This document shows positions 1 to 6,485 of a stretch of 10,855 bases of DNA, piece after piece. Below the pieces are notes generated by a model. It was not told the DNA's origin. It did no database searches and saw only the letters and a list, made by a program, of their open reading frames with translations. The position numbers and the translations under genes are program-made. Origin of the DNA: CAYSRJ01 sp964525675 (GTDB taxonomy: Bacteria > Spirochaetota > B62-G9 > DRHN01); the NCBI GenBank assembly GCA_964525675.1, contig CAZGJW010000098.1, forward strand, positions 1 to 10,855, read 5' to 3'. Within the stretch, counting starts at the first letter, position 1. Every line of letters starts with the position of its first letter.

Positions 1-54
1 AAGAAATACGAAATAAATGTTTTTGAGGACGGAGCTTATTACCATGAATAAAAC

Positions 55-1542
55 TTATTTCAGAGAATTGAGCGAATGCTGCATCTTTATATTGAGCGCT
101 TTCAAATCATCGATGAGTTGAGCATACACATCATACATACCGGCAAGCTTCTCCTCAAGACCGGCCACGGGATGATACTCGCAGTCCAGCCTGAAGGTTC
201 TGCTAAACGCTTCATCTTCATCCCTGTACACACCGTTTCCGATTCCGGCCAGCAGAGCGGCTCCTTTCGCACTTCCCTCCCTGTCTTCAGGGACTTCAAT
301 GCTGTGACCGAGCACCGTGGCCTTCATCTCCATCCAGTACCGGTTGTTTGAACCCCCACCTGCATTCACAACCCTTTTAACCGGCATGTTGAGTGCATTC
401 ACCATATCCTCCCACACAAAACGCATTTCAAAACACAGGCCTGCTATTGTCCCCTGCAAGAGATTCTCCCTGTCCATCGTTCCTTCCAGGTTGAGTATTG
501 CTCCCCGAGATTCCGGATATTCCCCTCCTCTGAGATAGGGTATAAAAAAGGGTATATGCACATCCTGAGGCATGGAGCACCGGTTAAACACGTCGTAGTT
601 TTCGTTCAGAGTTTTCAGAAGCCAATCAACGGTGTACCCGCCGCTGTAAATACCGTTTAATGCATACAGGCGGCCGGAAGCGGTGTGATGCCCCCACCAG
701 AACGGCCTTTTCATCGATTCTATATGCACATCAGGTATTTGATCAAGCGACAGTGTGATCGATTCGGTTGTGCCCGTTGAAATAAGCATATTGCCCGTCC
801 GAAAAACACCGGTGGCAAGAGCAGCGCATATGTGGTCATGCCCGCCTGTAACGATTTTCACCTCCGGACGCAATCCGGTACTACCTGCGTAGCTCTTTTT
901 CACCCTGCCAAGAACAGTTCCCGACGGTACAACCTCCGCCATCCTTTCCTTCGGGATACCGACAATATCGATCATCTGTTCCCACCAGGACCTTTTGTGC
1001 TGGTTGAAAAACATCGTCCTCGAGGCGAGAGAATAATCAAACGACATCTCACCGCTCAGTGCATACAGTATATACCCTGAAACGGATGTCCAGTATTGCA
1101 CCCGGTTAAAATCACTTTTCCTGTGCTCCTGGTGCCAGAGCAGTTTATAAAATGAATAGATGTGATGAGGCATAAGACCAGTGAGGGAATAGATCTCATG
1201 AGGATTGAGAATAGATTGCATTTTTCTAAACTGAGCTTCAGTACGTGTATCGAACCAGGCGAGGCCTCCGCATATCACCGCACCCGCGTTATCAATACCC
1301 ACCATTGTCTCTGCAAAACTTGATACACTTAATCCGGCAACACCCTGTTTAATTGTATCATTAAACCCTGAGAGTGCCTCCGTTATACTGTTTAGAATAT
1401 TATCAGGATTATACATTCCGCCCGTTTTATCGGGATAGAACGGTGTGGGGCATATCTTTTCTTCTAAAATATCTCCGTTTTCGCGGTAAACACCGATCTT
1501 GATGTTCGTTGTTCCCACATCAATTCCCACAAGATGAGCCAC
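55..1542 (-). CDS. FGGY-family carbohydrate kinase, substrate unknown
   Basis: A 495-residue protein of normal length for cytoplasmic FGGY sugar kinases, which phosphorylate ketoses or polyols with ATP. The N-terminal phosphate-binding motif DVGTTN is at residues 8-13. A WFDTR motif (96-100) matches the family substrate region. GGHDH (233-237) carries the likely catalytic base Asp236 and is followed by the adenosine-loop motif STGTTE (255-260). A GGGSNNRYW motif near residue 394 and a glycine/alanine-rich stretch after it (EGSAKGAALLAG) complete the C-terminal ATPase lobe. The start is GTG at 1540-1542, chosen because GGGAGG lies just upstream and the protein then begins directly before the beta-strand leading to DVGTTN. 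It follows the aldolase by 51 bases, so the two are probably co-transcribed. Xylulokinase-, fuculokinase- or glycerol-kinase-like activity cannot be separated by eye. The family is certain; the substrate is not known. Confidence 0.93.
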   Translation of the reverse strand: MAHLVGIDVGTTNIKIGVYRENGDILEEKICPTPFYPDKTGGMYNPDNILNSITEALSGFNDTIKQGVAGLSVSSFAETMVGIDNAGAVICGGLAWFDTRTEAQFRKMQSILNPHEIYSLTGLMPHHIYSFYKLLWHQEHRKSDFNRVQYWTSVSGYILYALSGEMSFDYSLASRTMFFNQHKRSWWEQMIDIVGIPKERMAEVVPSGTVLGRVKKSYAGSTGLRPEVKIVTGGHDHICAALATGVFRTGNMLISTGTTESITLSLDQIPDVHIESMKRPFWWGHHTASGRLYALNGIYSGGYTVDWLLKTLNENYDVFNRCSMPQDVHIPFFIPYLRGGEYPESRGAILNLEGTMDRENLLQGTIAGLCFEMRFVWEDMVNALNMPVKRVVNAGGGSNNRYWMEMKATVLGHSIEVPEDREGSAKGAALLAGIGNGVYRDEDEAFSRTFRLDCEYHPVAGLEEKLAGMYDVYAQLIDDLKALNIKMQHSLNSLK

Positions 1543-1563
1543 CGGCTGCCTCCCTCACCGAAG

Positions 1564-1616
1564 CCATACGTAATAACCTGACTACTGCCTGAGTTACGAA
1601 GAAGAATCACGTATGG
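1564..1616. repeat. 8-bp inverted repeat around the aldolase stop codon
   Basis: CCATACGT at 1564-1571 and its exact complement ACGTATGG at 1609-1616 are separated by 37 bases. The right arm lies in the last codons of the aldolase and the left arm lies just before the kinase ribosome-binding site. In the transcript this could fold as an intercistronic stem-loop; as DNA it could be a binding site. An 8-bp match at this distance can also arise by chance. Confidence 0.35.
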
Positions 1617-2460
1617 AAGAGGTGCGCAGAGATACAAAGAGACGTATCTTTTTTTGTACCACCTTTTCAACGCCGGCCTGCGCCCGGCGCATGATATCCT
1701 GAGCTCGCACACCGTTGTGCTCCCCCAGCGCGTCCCTCGCACCGTCTACATAGGTATTCATCAGTCCCGTTCCGACATTTATCTTTGCCACGCCCAAGTT
1801 TATGAGTCGCATAATCTCTTCTTCTTTGATGTAGGAACCGCCGTGAATAACCACCGGCACGCGAACAACCCTGATAAGTTGTTCAAGCAGGTCATAATCA
1901 ATCACAGGCCCGTACAAATACTCACCGTGCGCGGTCCCGACCGATACCGCAAGTGCGTCGATTTCTGTCTTCCCAACAAACTCCACAGCGCGCTCCGGTT
2001 CTGTAAGCGCAGATGTCTGCGTTTCAATCGGATTTTCGCCGCCGTAGATCCTGCCAAGCTCTGCTTCAACGGACACATTTCCTGCATGTGCTTCCCGAAC
2101 GACCTCTTTCGTGTGTTCGAGATTATCTACAAAACTCGCAGAGGAGAGATCAATCATAACAGAGGAAAATCCCCAGCGAATACATGTTCGCACCTGTTCG
2201 ACATTCTGCCCATGGTCGAGCTGCAGTGCAATGGGAAGGTCAGACTCCTGTGCAGCCACCTGAGCGACAGCACCGGCATAGCTCCCGCCGATAAGGTCCA
2301 GGTCTCCATGCCAAACCTGCAGAATGACCGGTGACCGCTCCGATTTAGCTGCAGAAACAATTGCCCGAAGCATCTCGAGGTTAATAATATTAAACGCACC
2401 AACAGCATACCTGTGCTTTCGCGCATCTTCAAGCATTTCGATAATTGGCACAAGTTTCAT
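1594..2460 (-). CDS. Class II (zinc-dependent) ketose-bisphosphate-type aldolase
   Basis: A 288-residue TIM-barrel aldolase of the FbaA/GatY/IolJ class II family, which cleaves a phosphorylated ketose to dihydroxyacetone phosphate plus an aldehyde using an active-site divalent metal. Visible active-site elements are LDHG (Asp82, His83), VEAELG (Glu132/Glu134), GTAHG (His178), VIHGGS (His206) and KINVGT (Asn228). These match the family's metal ligands and substrate-binding residues, so the enzyme looks intact. The loop usually written HGGSG reads HGGSY here (Tyr210), a departure near the phosphate site that may change specificity. The ATG start has AGGAG seven bases upstream. The C-terminus ends in a serine-rich tail. 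The FGGY kinase follows directly, suggesting that the kinase makes the phosphoketose this enzyme splits. Fructose-, tagatose- or inositol-pathway substrates are all possible by family; the kinase argues against plain glycolytic FBP aldolase. Confidence 0.92.
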   Translation of the reverse strand: MKLVPIIEMLEDARKHRYAVGAFNIINLEMLRAIVSAAKSERSPVILQVWHGDLDLIGGSYAGAVAQVAAQESDLPIALQLDHGQNVEQVRTCIRWGFSSVMIDLSSASFVDNLEHTKEVVREAHAGNVSVEAELGRIYGGENPIETQTSALTEPERAVEFVGKTEIDALAVSVGTAHGEYLYGPVIDYDLLEQLIRVVRVPVVIHGGSYIKEEEIMRLINLGVAKINVGTGLMNTYVDGARDALGEHNGVRAQDIMRRAQAGVEKVVQKKIRLFVSLRTSSIRDSSS

Positions 2461-2477
2461 ACAAACACTCCTGTGAA

Positions 2478-2667
2478 TATGGTTTTATTCATAAAGATTC
2501 CGTTTATTTGTACCAAGGGCACAGGTACCAGAATTTCTATGCTCAACTGATCTATTATGTTACAATTTCATATTATCACGTGCCGCAGGTATACATTCTA
2601 TTAGGTAAAAACCATTAGACAAGTGCCGGTTTGAAACTTTTACATTTGAAAGTTCACTTACCTATTT
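2478..2667 (+). repeat. Long inverted repeat, copy A (left border of nickel cluster)
   Basis: About 190 bases of non-coding DNA that match copy B (6486-6644) in reverse complement. Shared blocks, in the same order in both: TATGGTTTTAT (2478-2488), GTACCAGAATTT (2525-2536), ATGCTCAACT (2539-2548), TATTATGTT (2553-2561), ACATTCTA (2593-2600), AGGTAAAAACCATTAG (2603-2618), CAAGTG (2620-2625), TTGAAAGTT (2646-2654) and ACTTACCTATTT (2656-2667). Copy A is about 31 bases longer, with extra bases between the first two blocks and after TATTATGTT. The copies are diverged, so the duplication is not recent. Copy A fills most of the gap between nikO and the aldolase. I see no ORF in it and no clear target-site duplication outside it. 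Confidence 0.85.
2595..2622 (-). promoter_or_regulatory. Possible promoter of the aldolase-kinase operon, inside repeat copy A
   Basis: On the minus strand TTGTCT (2617-2622) is followed after 16 bases by TAGAAT (2595-2600). That is a fair -35 and a five-of-six -10, and would start a leader of about 130 bases before the aldolase. The same boxes occur in repeat copy B on the plus strand (TTGCCT 6531-6536, TAGAAT 6552-6557), but with a poorer 15-base spacer. This is pattern matching only. Confidence 0.3.
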
Positions 2668-2726
2668 TTTTCACCTGCTGATTTTAGTTCTGAATTATGC
2701 CCTGAACCCCGCAGCTACAGAATCAT

Positions 2727-3401
2727 TCAAGACTGCCGCACAATCGCTTTATCTCTAAGAAAGAAAGCCGTCGTCGCAACCTCCTGAAGGAATTCGCGGT
2801 CATGAGAAATGATAATATACGGACGTTTCATCTCTTTGAGAATACATATAAATTTTGCCCGGTGCTCATCATCGAGGCCGATAACCGGTTCATCGAGCAG
2901 AAGCGCCTCTGGATTCATGGCAATGACGGTGCCAAGCGCTACGAGGCGCTTTTCCCCGCCGGATAGCCTGAATGTTACCCGGTGTTCAAAACCGTCGAGC
3001 CCGAGAATATGCAGGGTGTCACGTACAATATCCTTTACCTCTTCGCGACTTTTTCCTAGATTAAGCGGCCCGAATGCAATATCCTCCGCGACTGTAGGGC
3101 TGAAGAGCTGATCGTCGGAATCCTGGAAAAGAAGCCCGATTCTCCGTCGAACATCCGCAAAGTCAGCGCTGCTCTTCCGATCCCGGCCGAAAATGCGAAG
3201 TGTTCCGGATTTCGGTTTGAGAAGCCCCATAATAATATGAAACAGGGTGGTTTTCCCGCTTCCGTTCGCGCCGTACAGCCCCGCCTGCATGCCGGGTCCG
3301 AATTTGAAATTCACGTTTTCAAGCACATCAATACCGTTGCCGTATGTAAAGCAGAGACCCTCTATCTCTACAATAAAATCCTTGTGCCCCACTCCAGCCA
3401 T
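2727..3401 (-). CDS. nikO: ECF-type nickel/cobalt transporter ATPase NikO/CbiO
   Basis: A 224-residue ABC ATPase that powers group I ECF metal import at the inner face of the membrane. Motifs are complete: Walker A GANGSGKT (44-51), Q-loop FQDSDDQLF with Gln93, signature LSGGE (146-150), Walker B LLLDEP (167-172) and switch His200. The FQDxDDQLF form of the Q-loop region is typical of CbiO/NikO/EcfA ATPases. It lacks the C-terminal extension of many CbiO proteins and is near the short end of the family. The ATG lies inside the 3' end of nikQ (34-bp overlap), with a G-rich GGGGGTGAT upstream, so translation is probably coupled. It is the last gene of the cluster. Nickel rather than cobalt is inferred from the nikK and nikL neighbours. 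Confidence 0.9.
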   Translation of the reverse strand: MAGVGHKDFIVEIEGLCFTYGNGIDVLENVNFKFGPGMQAGLYGANGSGKTTLFHIIMGLLKPKSGTLRIFGRDRKSSADFADVRRRIGLLFQDSDDQLFSPTVAEDIAFGPLNLGKSREEVKDIVRDTLHILGLDGFEHRVTFRLSGGEKRLVALGTVIAMNPEALLLDEPVIGLDDEHRAKFICILKEMKRPYIIISHDREFLQEVATTAFFLRDKAIVRQS

Positions 3402-4132
3402 ATCACCCCCGCAAGTATCACAGTCATAATTGATGCAAACCGTATATCCGATCTTCTGAGCGTAAAATGATCGAGCAGATAGAACCTTCCCTGAAATCCC
3501 CTGCAGAGCATAGCATGGTATATTCTCTCAGAGCGCTCAAAACTCCGAATCAGGAGCATCCCGATGAGATACCCGTACGTTTTATAGGTATGGATATTCG
3601 TCCCCGCTTTGAAGCCCCGTATCCGCATGGCATCCTTCAGTCGTGCATACTCGACGTACAGCACATGAATATAACGATAACTTAAAAAGGCAAGGTATAA
3701 CAATTTTTTCGGCAAATGGAAATGGCTCAACGCATGAACAAGCGAGAAAACTGTTGATGTGGCAAGGATAGATACTATAAAAAGTACAATGGATACCGAT
3801 TTCAGGGAAATCGACAGCGCCTTCATAATTCCTTCCCTGCTGACGATCAGAACCCCGCGTGCATATAGCGGCATGCCGGGCATGCTCAGGGGGAGAAAGA
3901 TCCATAGCAGAATAATAAACACGAATAGAACCTTGAGGCTTTTCAGGACATTCGCAATTTTAAGCTTCGCACTGAGGATTAGCACGAACGCAATGCACAG
4001 ACACAAAACGGCGACGGGTATCTTTTGAGAGAGGGCAATAACACACACGTAGGGAAATACTATGCTTATTTTAACGCGTGGATCGAGGGAGTGGAGAAAC
4101 GAGTTGCCTTCTGAAAACCTTTCGTTAATCAT
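3368..4132 (-). CDS. nikQ: ECF-type nickel/cobalt transporter transmembrane protein NikQ/CbiQ
   Basis: A 254-residue integral membrane T-component that couples the ATPase NikO to the substrate-binding unit NikM. The family hallmarks are present: an early LDPRVK motif (16-21), several hydrophobic helices (about 23-54, 66-82, 108-128 and 233-246), and the two cytoplasmic Ala-Arg-Gly coupling motifs AMRIRG (168-173) and AMLCRG (207-212), which contact the ATPases in ECF transporters. The length is typical for CbiQ. The start ATG shares four bases (ATGA) with the nikL stop and has no clear Shine-Dalgarno sequence, so expression likely depends on translational coupling to nikL. Confidence 0.92.
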   Translation of the reverse strand: MINERFSEGNSFLHSLDPRVKISIVFPYVCVIALSQKIPVAVLCLCIAFVLILSAKLKIANVLKSLKVLFVFIILLWIFLPLSMPGMPLYARGVLIVSREGIMKALSISLKSVSIVLFIVSILATSTVFSLVHALSHFHLPKKLLYLAFLSYRYIHVLYVEYARLKDAMRIRGFKAGTNIHTYKTYGYLIGMLLIRSFERSERIYHAMLCRGFQGRFYLLDHFTLRRSDIRFASIMTVILAGVIWLEWGTRILL

Positions 4133-4824
4133 TTCAGGGCGTTTTTTTTCCGTATGTTCTGCACGAGCAGTGCCACTCCCATAAGACCGAGTATATACCC
4201 GATGCCGGAGAATATATCACGAACGGAGACTTTTTCCTTTTTCTCCAGATCCATGACGCTCCTCCGAACCGGTTCAATCTGACCGGCCAGCTCCTCTTTC
4301 ACGATTTTTCTTATATCCTCGGCAGTCAGGTCCCCTGATGCAAGGCGGGGGTTTTCTTCCTGCCGCGCCAAACCAGCGCTCTTCGCATCCTTTTCACCCT
4401 GCCCTGTATTCTGCCCCACAGGCGCGCCCGATGTTTTTCCGCCGGTCAACTCATCGGATTTCATTAAGTACTCCGCCCTGTGTCCCATTGATGCATCGAG
4501 AACTATGGTGAGGTCCTCAATCGCCGGGATTTTAAATCTGAAATTTCCGTCTTTATCGGTGCGTCCTTCCTGTATCAACTGCCCTTCGCTGTTATACACC
4601 TCTACCCGGCCATTCGCAACCGGTTTACCATCGGGAAAATAGCTTTCGGTATAGATCGTACCGTTCTCTGCGTAGGCAAATATACTCACCTTGTGCGCAA
4701 ATACGGGTGAAGCGCTGAGTATGAAAAAAAGAAAGGCACATAACAGGAAGATCCCCGGCCAGATACTGAATAGAATGCGCGTTGAAGTCCTGTTTGCACC
4801 GTCACGCACTATGAGAAAGGGCAT
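4129..4824 (-). CDS. nikL: Nickel transporter accessory subunit NikL-like (CbiL-type)
   Basis: A 231-residue exported, membrane-anchored protein. An N-terminal hydrophobic segment (about 17-40) ends in a plausible signal-peptidase site VFA|H, so the mature protein would begin with His44 (HKVSIFAYAE). Residues 44-112 form a carboxypeptidase-regulatory-like beta domain (DGKPVANGRVEVY and TDKDGNFRF), then GHRAEYL with His115. A low-complexity Gly/Lys/Glu linker (about 123-165) and a charged, probably helical stretch (166-200) follow, and one transmembrane helix (206-222) with a basic tail ends it. This layout is that of NikL in NikKMLQO-type importers, where it takes the place of NikN. Its ATG lies within nikM (23-bp overlap) behind GGAGG, and its stop overlaps nikQ. 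Assignment rests on domain order and context. Confidence 0.82.
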   Translation of the reverse strand: MPFLIVRDGANRTSTRILFSIWPGIFLLCAFLFFILSASPVFAHKVSIFAYAENGTIYTESYFPDGKPVANGRVEVYNSEGQLIQEGRTDKDGNFRFKIPAIEDLTIVLDASMGHRAEYLMKSDELTGGKTSGAPVGQNTGQGEKDAKSAGLARQEENPRLASGDLTAEDIRKIVKEELAGQIEPVRRSVMDLEKKEKVSVRDIFSGIGYILGLMGVALLVQNIRKKNALK

Positions 4825-5425
4825 ATGGGACCTCCAGCATTTCAGGTTTTACTTTTTTTAGAAGGGAGATCACAAAAACACTCACCACTCCTTCAATAAG
4901 CATAATAGGAAGGTGCGCCGCAATAAGAAGTTTGGCTATAGAAACGAACTCATCTCCTGAAAATACAAGGGTAAAGGCTGTCATAATAGCTGATAGAAAC
5001 ACCGCCAGCGCACCTGAAAGAAAAGAACAGACCATAGACGCTGCTCCGTTTTTATTTTTAACAATTCTATGGAAAAGAAAAAATACCAGAAGACCCGGCA
5101 GGGCCATATTTACAGTATTGACTCCCAGTACGGTAAGCCCGCCGTACTGAAAAAGCAGAGCCTGGAAAAGCAGGCCGATAAGTATTGCCGGAAAGCTCGC
5201 CCACCCCAGCAATAGACCCGTGATACCGTTTAAGAGCAGATGGACGCTCGAAGGACCAAGCGGTACATGAATCAGTGATGCAACGAAGAATGCAGAAGAG
5301 AGCACTGCAACCCTCGGCATCTTTTCCATATCGATCTTTTTCAATCCGACGGCGGTGCCGCCTGCTGCAACAGCAGCCCCCGTAAGGAGCACTTTTGCCG
5401 ATAAAACGCCATCCGATATATGCAT
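4802..5425 (-). CDS. nikM: ECF-type nickel/cobalt substrate-specific component NikM/CbiM
   Basis: A 207-residue multi-helix membrane protein that binds and carries the metal ion in group I ECF transporters. It opens with MHISDGVLS, the invariant CbiM/NikM N-terminus. In characterised NikM the free amino terminus and His2 are metal ligands together with a later His, likely His62 here (SSVHLLLNGITGLLLG); His53 (IHVPLG) is also in this conserved loop. The ATG is fixed by that requirement and is preceded by AGGGGTG. It is the first gene of the nikMLQO unit, 199 bases after nikK, with its own promoter and operator-like element in the gap. CbiM and NikM cannot be told apart safely by eye; nickel is favoured because nikK and nikL flank it. 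Confidence 0.9.
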   Translation of the reverse strand: MHISDGVLSAKVLLTGAAVAAGGTAVGLKKIDMEKMPRVAVLSSAFFVASLIHVPLGPSSVHLLLNGITGLLLGWASFPAILIGLLFQALLFQYGGLTVLGVNTVNMALPGLLVFFLFHRIVKNKNGAASMVCSFLSGALAVFLSAIMTAFTLVFSGDEFVSIAKLLIAAHLPIMLIEGVVSVFVISLLKKVKPEMLEVPYALSHSA

Positions 5426-5510
5426 CAGTTCACCCCTGCATTATACAAAATAGGCAATGGTATACCCTTGTTTTTACGAAAATACCGACACGAATACTCA
5501 TGCGCATCTG

Positions 5511-5558
5511 GTAACACAATAGTGTAATTTCGTGTTATTTTCAACAAATTTTTTACAC
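5511..5558 (-). promoter_or_regulatory. nikM promoter with NikR-like operator
   Basis: On the minus strand TTGAAA (5539-5544), a 17-base spacer and TATTGT (5516-5521) give a plausible sigma-70 promoter about 80 bases before nikM. Half-sites ATAACAC (5532-5538) and GTGTTAC (5511-5517), separated by 14 bases, cover the spacer and the -10. A further half-site GTGTAAA (5552-5558) lies 13 bases upstream of ATAACAC. As I recall, delta-proteobacterial NikR sites have the form GTGTTAC-N13/14-GTAACAC; the half-sites and spacing fit, but the best-conserved pair here is in the opposite order. A nickel-responsive repressor is inferred; no nikR gene is in the window. Confidence 0.55.
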
Positions 5559-5569
5559 ACTTCAGTGCC

Positions 5570-5637
5570 ATGGTCAGGGCATCCCATCAGTCAAGGCATA
5601 GCCTCAGCCTGGGCACACCCTTAGTCAAGGCATGTCA
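5570..5637. repeat. Four degenerate 17-bp tandem units across the nikK stop codon
   Basis: Units at 5570-5586, 5587-5603, 5604-5620 and 5621-5637 share the core TCAGTCAAGGCAT; the second and fourth are closest (AGTCAAGGCAT in both). The last unit contains the nikK stop codon (5625-5627). No convincing terminator stem is formed. Origin by slippage is likely; a function is not evident. Confidence 0.5.
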
Positions 5638-6398
5638 TACACCCGTATCCAGAAAACCGCGCCTATTTCAACCGGGTACATCTTGCCGTCGCTATAGGCC
5701 ATCTTCACCCTGTCTTCATTGAGGGCGGCAAAACTCCACCAGCCCGCCTTCGGACAGGCATACGTGAATACACCGTTCGCATCAGCCTTAACAATCTGTG
5801 TAACAAATGGATCTGCAGGTGCCTTTACAGTGCCGTTTGCGAGATACTCAACTTCGACCTCGGCAAAGGGAACAGGTTTCCCGAATGCCTTCACAACCCC
5901 CTGAAAAACGTTCCCCGTCCATAATCCGTATGGCCGGGTCAGGGGTATTATTTCTGTCTTCAGCCCGAGCTCAGCATCCCATCCCTCTTCCAGACCGAAT
6001 GCATGCACAACAGTTTTTGTGTAATGAACAATAAAGGTATCTTCAGCCGGTTCAAAGTAGGGTGCCGGTTCGACATAAAAGACGTAATCGCCTGGACTCT
6101 TGATTGTATACTCCGTGTACCACGCATCCGATCCATGCACCTTTTGATGTACCAGTGTATCCAGGAGATCCGTATCCCTACCCCTGACACGCATTCCGAA
6201 TCGAACCGGCTTCTTCATTTCCAGATATTCACCCTCGAAGGGATGCCCGAACATCAGGTCCAGCCTGATCGTTCTGCTCTCTCCTGCTGTTACCATATCG
6301 TCGGAAGGCAGAATGTACTGGAAGTGGGCCTGCGCAGTACTGAACATACCCAATAAGGCACCGATAATGAGAATTAAAATAACACCTCTTTTTTTCAT
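5625..6398 (-). CDS. nikK: Exported DUF4198-type nickel uptake accessory protein (NikK-like)
   Basis: A 257-residue protein with a clear signal peptide: basic MKKR, a hydrophobic core (about 5-20) and the site AQA|H, so the mature protein starts at His25 (HFQYILPS). The AHFQxIxPS opening and GHPFEGEYLEM (51-61) are characteristic of DUF4198/NikK proteins, which are exported and found beside NikM-type nickel transporters. Other histidines that could bind metal are His52, His84, His88, His125 and His132. A second beta-rich part (about 160-252) has GKPVPFAEVEVEY and ends with an AGWWSFAAL and IGAVFWIRV pattern. No C-terminal membrane anchor is seen, so a soluble periplasmic protein is likely. 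The ATG has AGGAG eight bases upstream. The proposed job, periplasmic capture of nickel for NikM, is inference from context. Confidence 0.85.
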   Translation of the reverse strand: MKKRGVILILIIGALLGMFSTAQAHFQYILPSDDMVTAGESRTIRLDLMFGHPFEGEYLEMKKPVRFGMRVRGRDTDLLDTLVHQKVHGSDAWYTEYTIKSPGDYVFYVEPAPYFEPAEDTFIVHYTKTVVHAFGLEEGWDAELGLKTEIIPLTRPYGLWTGNVFQGVVKAFGKPVPFAEVEVEYLANGTVKAPADPFVTQIVKADANGVFTYACPKAGWWSFAALNEDRVKMAYSDGKMYPVEIGAVFWIRVYDMP

Positions 6399-6437
6399 TA
6401 AGTTTTCTCCTCGAAATAATTTCGTTTATCGATAATA

Positions 6438-6483
6438 GTAGCACGAATATGATATATAGTAACACGATTGCTATCTGTGTCAA
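6438..6483 (-). promoter_or_regulatory. nikK promoter with NikR-like operator
   Basis: On the minus strand a perfect -35 TTGACA (6478-6483) is followed by TACTAT after 16 bases (6456-6461) or TATATA after 19 bases (6453-6458). GTGTTAC (6459-6465) and GTGCTAC (6438-6444) are separated by 14 bases and overlap the -10 region, as expected for a repressor site. Spacing and half-site match the element before nikM, and both also carry TATTCGTG just downstream of GTGTTAC. Here the half-sites are direct rather than inverted, although each has the GTnnnAC ends. The leader to nikK is about 50 bases. Confidence 0.55.
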
Positions 6484-6485
6484 GT

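Noticed and set aside
44..54. 11-mer ATGAATAAAAC at the left edge, the reverse complement of GTTTTATTCAT at 2482-2492 in repeat copy A
   Set aside because: It would suggest a third repeat end bracketing the kinase-aldolase genes, but similarity stops after 11 AT-rich bases, which is expected by chance.
5440..5445. Perfect TATAAT on the minus strand just before nikM
   Set aside because: A start seven bases downstream would fall at the ribosome-binding site and leave almost no leader, and no -35 box is at the right distance. The promoter at 5516-5544 fits better.
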